Positions 35,236-47,319 are shown, counted from the first letter of the stretch. The stretch: DNA of 64,000 bases from Scolanthus callimorphus (GCA_033964015.1 CM066917.1:29463951-29527950), one strand, 5' to 3'. Notes: generated by a model not told the origin, from the sequence alone. Made by a program: numbers and translations.

Positions 35236-35358
35236 AGTGACGAAGTAAGTTGTGCAATCTTGCACGTGGCGATGTGAGAAGTTCTCAGCTTTGGTCGTGT
35301 TGTGTGGTCGTGGATTTGTGGTTTGGGTTTTATCTTCGATTTCGGGTAGGTAAAAGCA

Positions 35359-38300
35359 ATGAATTATTTTCAATACTTTCGTAGAAGTTATCGCAGCTTT
35401 CAGAGTATGTTGTCAAACGATTTTGGTGAAAAAACTCGCCAAATTCGTAGTGTTTCAGCTCCGCTAAATAAAGGCATAGTTCCTCAGTCATGGCTGATTT
35501 GTTTTTCGAGCTCAGAACGTTTGGCTCGTATGCCAAAACTCCCGTCAACCCGACTATTACAGCGGGCAGTTAATCCAACCCGACTATTACAGCGGGCAGT
35601 TAATTCAACCCGACTATTACAGCGGGCAGTTAATTCAACCCGACTATTACAGCGGGCAGTTAATTCAACCCGACTATTACAGCGGGCAGTTAATTCGACC
35701 CGACTATTACAGCGGGCAGTCAATCACCCTTCGCGACCGATCCATAAGAAATTCAATCTCAACTTGAGAGCTTTAAGCCTTGGGGATATGAAACAGCCCA
35801 TAACACTGTGCAACGACCCAAACAATATTGGTGACCATGTCTCTGCTTCAATTGAGATAACTGATAGCGGTAACAGAACTTTGAAAGCTGCGATGACCTC
35901 AGACTCGAAGTTAATAAGTAATGCTAACTTGCATGGAATTTGCTATAGACCTTCTATCAGAAAATATGTTGAGGTAGTTAGGAAACCTAAACGATGCAGA
36001 GATCGTGCTCCCTCGAGATTTTCCAGAAACAAAATATTGCAACTTTTACGTAAGAGACAAATCAGAAAGAAATTGAAATGCTTGCTTAGAAAAGTTGTTC
36101 CTTATTCATCACAAATTTATAAGTTGGCCAGCAATTATAAGTACTTTTTTGTGCTTTCCCTTCAACGAAGTGGCAGTTTTTTCAGCCAATATTTTTGTTC
36201 ACCAAGTATCACAAAGCCATTTGTTGCTAAAAAACAGCACAGTGACCTACAGTACGTAATATATAAACTTAACAGAAATGTTGCATCATGCGATAGTACA
36301 GTGCCTGATTTGAAAGGTGGTATGTTTAGAAATGGTTCAAATATTGTATCACCTTGGAGTATTTTAGTTCGAAAGTTGTCATTACTTAATTTATCACCTG
36401 TTGATGTTGGTGGTGATGGCTCATGTTTTTTTCGAGCTTGCTCACATCAGATTTTTGGTCAACCTGAAAGGCATCATGAAATCCGTATGGCAGGAATTAA
36501 TCACTTAAATAACCATGCAGAACATTATATTGAGAGTTTTTCAGGTAACTGCTGGCAAAGTTACATCTTAGAAATGTCTCAACCACAGACTTGGTGTGAT
36601 AACATTGTTATCCAAGCTGTGTCCAATGCCTTAAATTGTTTCATTCATATAACTGACTCAACTGAAGGGTCACCTGCAAAACTAATAACTCCTGTTATAA
36701 CTCCAGTTGTACACACACCTGTGCTCTTTTTGGGTTACATAAATGGTTTACATTATGTTTCAGTAGTACGAAATCAAAATCTTCCAAATATAAATGCAAT
36801 CACTGATCAGAAAAGAAAGATTTTAGAAAGTACAGAGAAAAAAGGAATGTCACAGTTTAATGAAAATAAGAGAGCTAAAATATTTAGTGACACTCCAGAA
36901 GCCACAGCTGAAAAACGGGCAAAACAACGAGAGTACAAAAGAATCCAGAGATCACGTGAGACACCAGAATCTAGAGCAAAGAGACTTTCAAAAGAAAGGG
37001 AACAGTATAAGAACAAAAAACAGGAACGTGATAGTCAAAGTGTTTTGACAAATAACAATGATTCTCAAACAACTTCTGATAATGCTAACATTGTGTTACA
37101 AGAAACTCATACAGAAAATGCTTCTGGTACAATAGTTAACACAATCAATGTTGAAAATCCTTTAGTACGTGAATCACAACTAGATGCACACCAAAACTAT
37201 TTAAAAGAATTTGATGAAACATTTAATGGTCCCCTACATGAACAAACTTGGGCAAAATCGAACATGCAGAAATTTCATCAGTCTCTTCAATACTCAGTGA
37301 ATCAGTGTAAAATTTGCAAAGAAGCATGGCCATTAAAAGAGCAACACATTAATTCTTTTACTTGTCGGCGATGTTCCAGAGATAAGCATAACCCCAAAGC
37401 ATTTTCTGCTGAAAATTTTATGATACCAGCACCTGTCCCACAAGAATTACAAGAGCTCACTCAAACAGAAGAAATGTTGATTGCTCGTGCACTACCTATT
37501 ATGAGAATTTATATTAAACCAGGTGGTCAAAGGGGTTATTCTGGTCATTGTATAAATCTGCCACAGAATGTTAAACAACTTGCATCATCTTTGCCAAGAT
37601 ATCCCAATGATATACCCATCATAATAGTAAAAGTTAAAGGTAAAAACAACACCTTTAAAGATGTCAATGTCAGGAGACAGAATGTCTATAACGCTTTACT
37701 GTGGCTTATACAGAATAATCCACATTACTCCGATGTGACTCTTGATAATAATGCATTAAACTCTTTACCAGAAAACGGCATTCCTTGTGGCATTTTGACA
37801 GTTGATTCTGACAATGACATACTATTAGAAGAACCAAATGAACCAAATGTGCCAACTACCACAGGTCAAGATGTAGATGATGTTGTATATGACAAGTCAA
37901 CAGAAATGAGTAGTTTTTTACCTGTTAGCCAACACAAGGAACAAGAATTGGAAGCAATTAAGAACCAACTGTCTAGAGACACGCCAATGAATTGGCCCTC
38001 TTATGACAATGAACCTTTAAATGAGTACAATACACCATTTCTTGCCACCATGGCATTTCCTACTTTATTTCCTGATGGAAAAGGTGATCCTACCAATCCA
38101 TCTGTTATGAAGAATGTGTCATTTCATGAAAGTATCAAACATTTACTAAAATTTGCTACAAAACAAACTAACAAATGGTATTACCGATTTGCTACCCACC
38201 CAAGATTTTCATATTGGGCTTTTGACATGATTCTGAGAAAAAGAACATTGCAGCAGAGTGGGATATTTTTAAGGCAAAATCCAGGTGAAGCTCATTTGAC

Positions 38301-38535
38301 AATTGATGAATTAAAAGAGATGGCTTCAAATAATAATTCAGCACTTTTTATGTCAAAAGTCTCACGATATGTTGCAAACATAGGAGGAACAAATGCATAT
38401 TGGCATAAGGTTAGAGAAGATTTAAAAGCTATTATTACCACAGTTGGCACTCCAACATTCTTTTTTACGTTTCATCTGCTGATATGCACTGGCCAGAATT
38501 GCATGCTTTGTTTGGTGAAAGCACTAATATTGTAA
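35359..38535 (+). CDS. Helitron protein, N-terminal part: OTU protease and Helitron_N domain
   Basis: 1058 residues. In order: a basic N-terminus with six in-frame copies of a ten-residue repeat ([10 protein letters not shown], 35548-35726); an OTU cysteine protease domain with GDGSCFFRA (Cys356) and GLHYVSVV (His465); a charged KR-rich stretch (about 510-560); a cysteine pair region CKICKEAW...CRRCSRD (about 648-673); and the Helitron-like N-terminal domain ([20 protein letters not shown] onward, about 893-1050). OTU domains in animal Helitrons are known; their role in transposition is not. The frame ends at FFFTFHLL, where the family continues with a serine-alanine-aspartate segment found in the overlapping downstream frame, so this is one protein broken by a single-base frameshift near 38470. 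Confidence 0.93.
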   Translation: MNYFQYFRRSYRSFQSMLSNDFGEKTRQIRSVSAPLNKGIVPQSWLICFSSSERLARMPKLPSTRLLQRAVNPTRLLQRAVNSTRLLQRAVNSTRLLQRAVNSTRLLQRAVNSTRLLQRAVNHPSRPIHKKFNLNLRALSLGDMKQPITLCNDPNNIGDHVSASIEITDSGNRTLKAAMTSDSKLISNANLHGICYRPSIRKYVEVVRKPKRCRDRAPSRFSRNKILQLLRKRQIRKKLKCLLRKVVPYSSQIYKLASNYKYFFVLSLQRSGSFFSQYFCSPSITKPFVAKKQHSDLQYVIYKLNRNVASCDSTVPDLKGGMFRNGSNIVSPWSILVRKLSLLNLSPVDVGGDGSCFFRACSHQIFGQPERHHEIRMAGINHLNNHAEHYIESFSGNCWQSYILEMSQPQTWCDNIVIQAVSNALNCFIHITDSTEGSPAKLITPVITPVVHTPVLFLGYINGLHYVSVVRNQNLPNINAITDQKRKILESTEKKGMSQFNENKRAKIFSDTPEATAEKRAKQREYKRIQRSRETPESRAKRLSKEREQYKNKKQERDSQSVLTNNNDSQTTSDNANIVLQETHTENASGTIVNTINVENPLVRESQLDAHQNYLKEFDETFNGPLHEQTWAKSNMQKFHQSLQYSVNQCKICKEAWPLKEQHINSFTCRRCSRDKHNPKAFSAENFMIPAPVPQELQELTQTEEMLIARALPIMRIYIKPGGQRGYSGHCINLPQNVKQLASSLPRYPNDIPIIIVKVKGKNNTFKDVNVRRQNVYNALLWLIQNNPHYSDVTLDNNALNSLPENGIPCGILTVDSDNDILLEEPNEPNVPTTTGQDVDDVVYDKSTEMSSFLPVSQHKEQELEAIKNQLSRDTPMNWPSYDNEPLNEYNTPFLATMAFPTLFPDGKGDPTNPSVMKNVSFHESIKHLLKFATKQTNKWYYRFATHPRFSYWAFDMILRKRTLQQSGIFLRQNPGEAHLTIDELKEMASNNNSALFMSKVSRYVANIGGTNAYWHKVREDLKAIITTVGTPTFFFTFHLLICTGQNCMLCLVKALIL

Positions 38536-41500
38536 ACGACAAACGACAAAATGTCATTAATAACCCACATTTAGTGGACTGGTTTTTTACACAAAGGCTA
38601 GACAGTTTTATTAAACACTGGCTTTATAACACTCTTGGTGCAAAGTGGCATTGGTATCGCTATGAATATCAGGGTAGAGGTAGCATTCACTGCCATGGCA
38701 CAGCCAAATTGAAAAATGATCCAGGGTTATGTGAACTCACTAAAGTTGCACTCAAAGGCTTTTTAGCTCAAAAATGGAAAGATGAGCATGAACTAAACAC
38801 AGATACTTCACAGCTTGATCAAGACATACTTGCTGGTAATGAAGCTGCTGAAATAGCTTGTAAATATGTAGATTGGTTACTTTCAACTGTCAATCCAAAT
38901 CCCCCAGAAGAAAATTTGTGGATAAGGCCTGACACTCATCCTTGTCAGAGAAGGCACCAAGACATTCCTGATTATGATATGGATTCAGATTATTGTGATC
39001 TTCTAAATATGGTTCAAAGACACACTCGTTGTAGCACAAATTATTGCTTACGTAAAAAAAGTAACGAGAAGGAATTGAAATGCCGGTTTAATTTCCCTAT
39101 TGACCATTGCACAAAGACTAAATTAGTCTTTGAACAACTACACAATAAATCAAATGACATGCAGTACAGAGCAAAGATTATAACCAAAAGAAATGATACC
39201 CGTCTAAATAGCAATCAACGACTTCAGTTACAAGGTTGGCGAGCAAATTGTGATATCCAAGTCGTCATTGACCATTATGCCTGTGTGGAATATTTAACGA
39301 AGTATGCAGCCAAAGGAGAACCTCGATCACCACTTTTAAAAACTGCCTTTAATACTATAATAAACAATGCATCAAGTGACAGCAGTCCCCATAGAACCAT
39401 TAAAAAGGTGATAATGAAAACTCTAGGGGAGCGTGATTATGCAGCCCAAGAAATAATGCATCACTTATTATCCTTGAAACTCCATAGTTCATCATTTACA
39501 GTAATACCCGTCAGTTTAACTGGCTCTCGCAGAGTTGTAAAAAAACCATCATCATTAGAAGAAGGTCAAGTTTGCTGTGAGAATTCTCTACTTGATGTTT
39601 ATGCAAATCGTAGCAATTATGATAAGTCACCTGAACTTGTCATGCACAACTTTGTACAATTTGCAACTAAATTCAAAGTTGTAAATAAAAAGCTGACAAA
39701 GCAGCCTGAAAATGTGATACCAAGAATTTTCCCTACTTATTCATCAAACCCCAAAGGGCCAAACTTCCCTTTGTATTGTAAATATCAGCTAATAAGATAT
39801 AAGCCTTGGAAAGGAAGGCAGGATAATGCATGGGATGATGTGAAACCATCAAATGAAATTTTCATTCAGAAATGGCAGGAGTTCCTTGAAACTCGATATG
39901 CACAAGAAAATGTACCAGGATGGTTTGATAAACTTCAAGAAGTTGTTAACAGTCAACAAGATTGTGATGATACACCCAATGATAATTCATCTCCAAATGA
40001 ACGAGAAGAATGGATGACTTTATGTGATCTATCATTTGATAATAACAATAACAGCAGCAATCACCAGTCTCAATGTGACTGGCAACAAGACAGAAATCAT
40101 TATACAGATCAACAAATTGGAGAAATGCCAACATGGATAAAAACTAGAAAGGAAGAGAATGTTTGTAACCTTCAAACCAGCTTTGATATTATTGACTGTA
40201 ACACTTTCAGTGAAATGCAAGCTGTAGCTTATAATATTGTAAAGTCACATTCAGACTCTAATATCCAAGAGCCTCTTTGTATGATAATAAATGGTGTAGC
40301 TGGTACAGGAAAGAGCTACCTCATTAACGCAATCCGTGGACTTTTAAGGCATAAATGTGCTATTACTGCCACTACTGGCAAAGCTGCATTCAATATCAGA
40401 GGACTTACAATTCACTCCTTGTTAAAACTCCCTGTTGGACCACGAGGAAATAACGATCTGACTGGTCAAAGTTTAACAAGATTGCAAGAAAGTCTAAAAA
40501 GCATAAATTATATTATAATTGATGAGTATTCAATGCTAGGACAGAAAACATTTGGCTGGATTGACAAACGGTGTAAACAAGCTAGTGGATATTGTGAGCA
40601 GCCCTTTGGAGGGTTCTCAATTATACTTACAGGTGACCCAGGCCAGTTACCACCAGTAGCAGATAAGCCACTTTACCATGCTAAACCAAGTAATAATATA
40701 GGAGATCAGGGTTATCTTGCTTACAAAATGTTTGACAAGGTTATCAAGCTGACAGTCAATCAAAGAGTACAGGGAGCTGATCAACAGCAAAATCAGTTTA
40801 GAGAATTACTACTTAGACTTCGTAAAGGTCAATCAACTATTGATGATTGGAATCTTCTGTTAACACGTCAGCCAGGAAATATTCCAAATCTCGACTACTT
40901 TGATGATGCAATAAGATTATTTTACAGTAATGAAGAAGTTAGAAACTACAATGATGAACAGCTTACTAAGCTACAACAGCCCATAGCTTCCATCAATGCT
41001 CATCATTCATCAGCTTTAGCAAAGAATGTTAGCTCAGATGATATGTCAGGCTTAGAACCACTACTTCGTCTTGCAAAACAATCAAAAGTCATGTTGACCA
41101 TGAATTTATGGCCCAGTGTTGGTCTTTGTAATGGAGCTACAGGAGTTGTTAAACACATAATATTTCAAACAGGCATAGACCCTCCTAACTTGCCAATTGC
41201 AGTAATTGTGCAGTTTGATAATTACACTGGTCCATCTATTAGTGATACCATTCCATCTTGCGTTCCCATATGTCCCATAACAGCAACAGCTAACTTAACA
41301 GATGGCCTCCACGAAAGACAACAGTTGCCCCTTAAACTCTCATGGTCTATTACAATTCATAAAAGCCAAGGGCTTACACTACCTAAAGCATGGATTGATA
41401 TTGGAAAATCAGAAAAGACTCCAGGTGTTTCATATGTAGCTTTGAGTAGAGTGAAAACTTTGTCTTCTTGTGTGATAAAACCAATGAGCTATGACAGATT

Positions 41501-41621
41501 AACTGCATTAAAATCATCTACTACTTTACAATACCGTCTACAAGAGGAAGATAGACTAGATGCATTGGCACAAGCAACTTTCCATACTTATCTTCACCCT
41601 GATGAACACCATTTGATATAG
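38484..41621 (+). CDS. Helitron protein, C-terminal part: HUH Rep nuclease and Pif1-like helicase
   Basis: 1045 residues, intact. The HUH nuclease carries HCH ([10 protein letters not shown], about residue 68-72) and the paired catalytic tyrosines in YLTKY (Tyr270, Tyr274), which nick and join single DNA strands in rolling-circle transposition. The superfamily 1 Pif1-type helicase follows: Walker A GVAGTGKS (about 604), Walker B IIDEYSML (about 679), GDPGQLPP (about 717), NQRVQG, HKSQGLT (about 958) and YVALSRVKT (about 983). The true N-terminus is supplied by the upstream frame; the ATG at 38484 only opens the frame after the shift. Short 3' spacer with AATAAA-type signals follows. Confidence 0.94.
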   Translation: MHWPELHALFGESTNIVNDKRQNVINNPHLVDWFFTQRLDSFIKHWLYNTLGAKWHWYRYEYQGRGSIHCHGTAKLKNDPGLCELTKVALKGFLAQKWKDEHELNTDTSQLDQDILAGNEAAEIACKYVDWLLSTVNPNPPEENLWIRPDTHPCQRRHQDIPDYDMDSDYCDLLNMVQRHTRCSTNYCLRKKSNEKELKCRFNFPIDHCTKTKLVFEQLHNKSNDMQYRAKIITKRNDTRLNSNQRLQLQGWRANCDIQVVIDHYACVEYLTKYAAKGEPRSPLLKTAFNTIINNASSDSSPHRTIKKVIMKTLGERDYAAQEIMHHLLSLKLHSSSFTVIPVSLTGSRRVVKKPSSLEEGQVCCENSLLDVYANRSNYDKSPELVMHNFVQFATKFKVVNKKLTKQPENVIPRIFPTYSSNPKGPNFPLYCKYQLIRYKPWKGRQDNAWDDVKPSNEIFIQKWQEFLETRYAQENVPGWFDKLQEVVNSQQDCDDTPNDNSSPNEREEWMTLCDLSFDNNNNSSNHQSQCDWQQDRNHYTDQQIGEMPTWIKTRKEENVCNLQTSFDIIDCNTFSEMQAVAYNIVKSHSDSNIQEPLCMIINGVAGTGKSYLINAIRGLLRHKCAITATTGKAAFNIRGLTIHSLLKLPVGPRGNNDLTGQSLTRLQESLKSINYIIIDEYSMLGQKTFGWIDKRCKQASGYCEQPFGGFSIILTGDPGQLPPVADKPLYHAKPSNNIGDQGYLAYKMFDKVIKLTVNQRVQGADQQQNQFRELLLRLRKGQSTIDDWNLLLTRQPGNIPNLDYFDDAIRLFYSNEEVRNYNDEQLTKLQQPIASINAHHSSALAKNVSSDDMSGLEPLLRLAKQSKVMLTMNLWPSVGLCNGATGVVKHIIFQTGIDPPNLPIAVIVQFDNYTGPSISDTIPSCVPICPITATANLTDGLHERQQLPLKLSWSITIHKSQGLTLPKAWIDIGKSEKTPGVSYVALSRVKTLSSCVIKPMSYDRLTALKSSTTLQYRLQEEDRLDALAQATFHTYLHPDEHHLI

Positions 41622-42075
41622 TCAAAATATATTCAAATTTCTAGTGATTTCCTTATTGTGTTTTCATGTGTATTGGTTCTAAGGAGTTTATACTAATGGA
41701 TACTTGTGATAAGCATATCTATCACTTACATATAAATCATTACACACAACAATACACTATGTTGTGCAATCATTATTACCCTATTGAATAGCTATGACTG
41801 TAACTTTGGTTTAATTGCTGTAATAAGTCAAACTTTCTCAATATTAAATAAATATGTATCTACTTTCTAAACATATATTTTTTTACATCATTTCCCTATC
41901 CAGTTTTATTTCTATAATTGAATCAGGTAAGAATTTTAGTTGAACACATCTTTTTTTAATTCATTGGCCACTTATTAATTGTTTTTTTTTTTAAACAAGG
42001 CCTTCCACCTTTTTTCTCAAACAAACAAACTGCATATACAATATTGTGTTTACACCTTCTTTGTGTTACAGAAAT

Positions 42076-43524
42076 ATGAGCCAAGAAAGCAAACAAAGAC
42101 ATCAGGATCCCATCTCAGTGAATCAAGACCATAATATGAATCAGGAAGGTCCTATGGTTGTTGGTGTCTCTCAAGGTAACATTGCTTATTCTTACAAGCT
42201 TTCGACAAACATGAATTCTGAACAAATTTGAAACTGGAAAGTGCATTATCACTTTTCACAAAAACTCAATACCAAATTTAATTCATATTTCATTACAATC
42301 TTGCACCCTCTTCCTGCCATAACAACTTGACCTATCACAAAACAACTTTGCACAACCTCTAATGTCTAGCAATTTCGCATTTTCTTCCTGTAATATATTT
42401 GTGGATATATCAAAACGACCAAATTTATACAAAATTATTTAATATGCTGTCTACCTAACCCTCACATTTATTTTGTTTTTATTTTAGACTGTATTAAAGG
42501 CTATCTGCACAAAATCACTGAAGTCAAACATGCTGATGAGTCTCACAGAAAGTACTTTAACTGCATCATACAGTGCAAAGAAAAACCAATCCAAGCAGTC
42601 TGTTATTCACCAGAAAAAAGATCAGAGCTGGCAACCATAGCAACTACAAAAAGTCCAGTAAAGATGAAGAACTTGAAACGATCCGGTGACCAATCTGATG
42701 AAATCGCGATAACAAAATACACAAAAATAACACCCCTGCAACCTGATGACATAGATTTTGCCTTCTCTGAAGAGTTAGCTGCATCAACTGCTGGAAAACA
42801 AGTTAACTTAGCATCTGTGCAAAAGCTTGCCAAAGAACAGCTAATCTCCATCAAATGTAAAGTGGTCCACATAGAACCAGATTCTGAAGTACCAACAAGG
42901 TATGGAAAAACCAAAAAACAAGACGTGACTATTGTAGACCCGACAGCTCAAATAAGACTTGTTATGTGGGGAAATCATGTTGGAACCTTGCAGCTCAACA
43001 AAACCTATGAATTAAAAAATGTGCGAGTGAAAGCAACCAAATACGAACATTACCTGAACACACCAAGAAATGAAGATTTTGAGGCATCAGAAACAAACCC
43101 ATTTGACCAGCCTGTTGTAGCCCACGAACAACACATATCCACATCAAAATCTGTCACCGGCAAGATTTTAGGTGTGCACCAAGCATCAAAATCTACAGCA
43201 TGCATTGGTTGTAACAAGTTAATGATTGAAATTCTCTCACCAAACAAAGCCATATGCAAAGCATGCAAATTGATACAGCTACCTACCATGTGCCCCGCGC
43301 ACTGGAGTCTTCGTGTAATGGTTAAACCCCAGACAAGTGTAAAAACCGTGCAGCTTCGTTTGAATAACGAAATCACGAAATCATTCATCCACATGATAAA
43401 CCCTGAACTTGACTTACAATCAGCTGCAGAAGATGATGTAATTTCAACTATATTGCAGTCCTACGAAAAAGTCTGGTCATTCACATATAACAATCTGACA
43501 CAAGCTATTACTGCAATCGTTTGA
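42076..43524 (+). CDS. Helitron-encoded RPA1-like single-strand DNA-binding protein
   Basis: Two exons, 42076-42175 and 42488-43524, joined at a phase-1 GT/AG intron, give about 378 residues. OB-fold pattern: DCIKGYLHKITEVKHADESH, then ISIKCKVVHIEP...KKQDVTIVDPTAQIRLVMWG (second OB fold), then a zinc ribbon CIGCNKLM...CKACK within a third. This resembles the RPA70 C-terminal half. RPA-like genes are known passengers of Helitrons and are thought to protect single-stranded intermediates. An acceptor-like ttgtgttacag directly precedes the ATG, so it may also be spliced to the Rep transcript. Confidence 0.85.
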
Positions 43525-43734
43525 AAACTGTACCAACAGTATGGCTATGATATCATGTTATTCTGTTTATTGTTAAATCTTGTATTTCTAATATGAACAC
43601 CAAATCACCCGACCTACATATTTCGGGTACGAACATTAGCAAACATATATGTTAACGTTTTTTTAAAATCATACATGTTCCTATTCAACTTTTATATTCC
43701 AATTCATAACCTTGTAACATATGACACTTTGGCC

Positions 43735-43830
43735 CAAGCCATTACTGCAATCATTTGAAAACTATACTGACAGTATGGCTATGATTCCACGAACTTACAA
43801 GAACAACTACATATCATGTTATTCAACTTT
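43735..43830 (+). repeat. Tandem copy of the RPA gene's last codons and 3' flank
   Basis: ccattactgcaatcatttga and acagtatggctatgatt repeat 43498-43555 at an offset of about 240 bp, including the stop codon. Produced by a partial tandem duplication inside the Helitron. Confidence 0.75.
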
Positions 43831-44144
43831 TATAACCCAATAACCTTGTTATTAAAGTTAACCTTGTGTTGAATTTTAACAAACTTGTTGATTGTCAATA
43901 CATTGCTTTGTTTTCTTCGAAAACTTCCAGACATACCACTACAAAAGTGATGACGTATGAACCTAAAGAAAATGCGAAACAGCAGTCAAATGTCATAAAA
44001 ACCTGCTTCAGTATCCCCAAAAATATAAATGTTGAGCGATAAAATTTTTGGAATTCCTCTAACAACTCACACACAAGTATCACCTCTATCACTTTTGTTA
44101 ACTGCCCAATAAAATGTTCTCCACAAATGATTCAGACTGTGCAA

Positions 44145-44313
44145 TTTTTGCGTACAACCTTTGCATGTAACACGCACGCCCGCGTCAGCGTACGACTCGA
44201 CTTGCAAAGCCTTAATCACCCTAAGACTCCTCTACGACAAGTCTTGAGTGTCTAAATCAGGGCTAACTGCCGCATGTCATAAGCGTGTCGCATGTAATGG
44301 TTGTACGTAAAAA
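44145..44313. repeat. Foldback in the Helitron 3' region
   Basis: tttttgcgtacaacctttgc and aatggttgtacgtaaaaa are inverted, extending through catgtaacacgc / gcgtgtcgcatg. It could be an inserted MITE or a structural part of the Helitron 3' end. Confidence 0.6.
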
Positions 44314-45319
44314 TCATACAGTTAAATCGACCTCAATTCGCAGATAAAATACTCTCCCATTAATAAAATTCATTGGCAGCACCGCTTTTCGAAAAAAAAA
44401 TCATATTTGGATAAACTTATATCCACAGATGAAAGTTATCTTTTGGATGAATTTGTACGAAATTTATCTGTTGCCGTCCTCCGAGCACTCACTTTCTATT
44501 AGAAACTTCTAGTTACTAAACTATTACAGTACATGCCATACTAAACCACAGTCTGGGGGTCTTAAAGTTGTGCTCAATACACCGCTGTTAGGACTTCTTC
44601 TTTGCGAAATTTCTTTACACAAAAACATAAGCTTATAACTGAAGAAAGACTTGGTTGCATTATTTTTTCTCTTGAAATCTAGATGGCCCTTTTGTTTTGT
44701 AAACAGTCAACAAAACTACCGTGGTTCCACTGGTAGTGTCAGCCAGCAATGCTGTGTAAAGATCAATTTGTACTTCAGTATATTATGACTGGTATGCCCC
44801 ATGTCGGGTTTAATTATCATTGTGCGAAGTTAGGCTACCCACAATAGATGTGGACAAAACCAAACCGAAACGTGTTGTGTTCGTAACTCAATCGTCGTAT
44901 TAGTCGCTGTGAAAATGATCTCATACCAATGAATATCATGCTTTCAAAGCTGTGATAGCTTTCAAGAATAGAACTTGAGTGATTCACAACGTTATACTTA
45001 CCGATAAAATTCTCTGAAAGAGCACGATTCGTCGAATTCGACGAGAAACGAACATGGATGGTTCTTTACCGAACTGCGTAGCCGACAGTGGAAGTAATCA
45101 AATCGGGTACCCTGTGGCATGTTGCCGCCAGTCCGCCGAAAAATATTTCCCCTCACGTTCTATAATCGTACTGCGCATGCGCGAGAATCAAAGAGTGATA
45201 CTGGCGAGCTCGTGAGTATGGTACATTGAGCTCGTGAGTATGGTAAATTTGCAAACTGTGGTACAAAATTAGAGTTGCTCTCGCTCGCTGCGCTCGCTCG
45301 AGCAAAAATACCAGGACAT

Positions 45320-45660
45320 AAAAAAATCCAACCCCTAAAAAATAGTTATAAAACAAAATGACCCCTAAAAAATACCAACAATAAACCTTTTTTGTTATTG
45401 TTTATTGTTTCTCATCTCAATGACAAGCTTATTTTAGAGCTATAAACGAACAAAGAAAGAAAACGTTTTCCTTGGTTTGTGACACTTTCATTCATTTGCG
45501 TACCCCTAAAAAATACCATTTATTAGTGAAAGCCACAATGTTTCTCCGATACCCCCTAAAAAATACCTGAGAGTCGATTTTGACCCCTAAAAAATATGAC
45601 GAGCACCCTATCAAGATGTGAAGAACCCCCCCCCCCCCCCCCCCCCCCGGTTTCTTTTTT
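45320..45660. repeat. cccctaaaaaata repeat element with poly-C
   Basis: cccctaaaaaata occurs about six times between 45330 and 45600 and the block ends atgacgagcaccct, then a 23-base C run. The same pattern occurs at about 59215-59285 and 59760-59875 and, degraded, at 47095-47175. Confidence 0.65.
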
Positions 45661-46199
45661 TTGCGTGTTCGCAAAAAACTGTCGAATTGCCAACATTGCA
45701 AACTTCTATATGAGGAAAATGTATGTTTCCTCATATCGTAGTGAAAAAGGCAGGAAAATTTACCAAAACTTGCAGATACTCGAGAAATATCGTTCTCTTG
45801 GTCGCCATTTTGTTTTTGTTCTCCGCCGAGGGGCCTGAGACGAGATTTGAACAACACAGGCAGCCCGCGCGGATTTGCCATAAAAACGACTTTCTTGATC
45901 TGCGCCACGTTGAACGATGGCAGATCAAAAACTGCATTGCAAGTTGCTGTGGGTATGCCACACCCTAGCAATATGTCCCGCAACGTGGAACTCGTCCATT
46001 GAAAATTGTATAATACAGCGGTTTTCGGCGAAGAGAAGCGTCTTGATTGTTCATTTCGGAAACCATTGCGTTGTAATTTGCAGAAAACATGAAACGCGCA
46101 GCCAATTGTCTCACAACGATCTACTTTCTTTCTGTAATTCAGTGCAATACTTTGTTGCGTTGCGGGGTATTTCACGTGCAGTTTTCGCTCCAACTTGTG

Positions 46200-47304
46200 A
46201 CGTAACAAATAGTGCATTGAGAATTGCAAGAAAAATGTCTCGTGTAACATGGCATAGTTACGAAGTATATACTAGTGAGGACCAGGCTTTAGTTACGAAG
46301 CATATTAGTGTACACAAACCTGTGAATGTGTTCCAGAAGGAAGTCACTATATCCCAATACTTGAAACCAGAACGGGCCCAAATACTTAGATTTTTTCAGA
46401 AAACTTCAAAGAATAAAAGCTTATGAAAATTATTGCTGATTCGATCCTGGACCAACATCATTATAAACCCGAGACTCTAACCACTAGGCTACGAGGGAGT
46501 TTGCTGGTCAGGTCACTAATTTTATATTTTATGTAATTTATCATATATAGAACGAGGAATATACAGTAAAAATCATATCTAAAACAAACCAAAACCCCAT
46601 CCTTACTCTAATCCCTAACAAATTACTGTTTTAGGACATTTCTCTTCATTTCTTGAATAAAACGAAGTATGATAAAAAGATTTATATAGATTTCTGGTTT
46701 CAACCATTGGGATATAGTGATTTCCGTTCCAGAACCAGCTATATCCGTATCGTAATCTAAAGTGGTCTGGATCTGAAGCTCGGCCCTGTAACAATTAATA
46801 AAAACTATTGATAAATATAAGCCCTTCTGATCTTTGCATGACCTCAAAACTCGTTTTACACCACAAACTGTAAAGTACAAGTGCAGCCTGAATTTTCAGC
46901 AAATACACTTTTTTTCGTATTTTCCATCAGGAGCCCCAGTTTCCATATATCCTTTTTAGGAGAGTTTATAAAGTAAAATAATAAATGTAGGAAATGAAAA
47001 AAGAAACGACTGTGAAATGTCTAGTGTTTAATTAATAACAATAACTGTGATGTTTTCCTTTTTTGGTGGAGGGGCATTCCTATTTTCCCCTATTTTTTTG
47101 GTCATAACCTATTTTTTAAGCTTTTGACTGCAAAAGAATTCCCAGATTCCCTAAAAAATAACCAATTACGACCCCAATTGACCACGTGATACCAAGTATG
47201 TTTTAAATGTTTTGCTATAGCCGGAATCGTCCGTTGTATAATTTAGTGTTTTCTCACCAGTCCTTTGCAATCTTGCCATCTTTGTCGGGCTGTGGCCAAT
47301 CAAC
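46200..47304 (-). pseudogene. Duplicated desaturase exons, disrupted
   Basis: Carries copies of two desaturase exons with their intron flanks. 47258-47304 equals exon 15375-15421 (VDWPQPDKDGKIAKD). 46735-46785 equals exon 15003-15070, but it contains an extra TA (gatacggatatagctgg) that shifts the frame and is interrupted after TGGTTCTGGAAC by the insertion at 46339-46725. The downstream intron (46200-46330) matches 14640-14711 plus 14990-15020. Clearly non-functional. Confidence 0.88.
46339..46725. mobile_element. 387-bp TIR element with 9-bp duplication and tRNA-like core
   Basis: Ends GGAAGTCACTATATCCCAAT and, inverted, GGAAATCACTATATCCCAAT, extending to about 35 bp. GTTCCAGAA flanks both sides exactly (46330-46338, 46726-46734), and the unoccupied site is present at 15011-15021 in the intact gene. 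On the minus strand the middle holds tagcctagtgg (A-box match) and, 37 bases on, ggatcgaatc (near B-box), flanked by ctccctcg. The 9-bp duplication suggests a Mutator-like element. Confidence 0.88.
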
Positions 47305-47319
47305 CTCAGAAAGCGTCAC

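Larger units (their letters stand above)
34655..45305 (+). mobile_element. Helitron-class rolling-circle transposon, probable full length
   Basis: Contains a Rep-helicase gene with an OTU domain and an RPA-like gene, all on the plus strand. The proposed ends are inverted: ttgctcggagggagcgcagc at 34655 and, on the minus strand from 45305, ttgctcgagcgagcgcagcg, both followed by gagagcaa and a tctaat string, and both with gcgcatgcgc nearby. Terminal inverted repeats of this kind are known for Helentron-type elements; ordinary Helitrons lack them. The ends are inference, as similar gctcgctgcg strings are common in such genomes. The element separates two exons of the broken desaturase copy. Confidence 0.65.

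Noticed and set aside
45492..46250. 252-residue open frame on the minus strand
   Set aside because: No recognisable domain; it begins in sequence matching a desaturase intron and ends in a poly-C and cccctaaaaaata repeat. Judged a chance frame.
46430..46500. Possible tRNA gene on the minus strand
   Set aside because: A and B boxes are visible, but the acceptor and anticodon arms do not form a convincing cloverleaf by eye and the copy at 31909 has the same defects. Reported instead as a tRNA-like transposon core.
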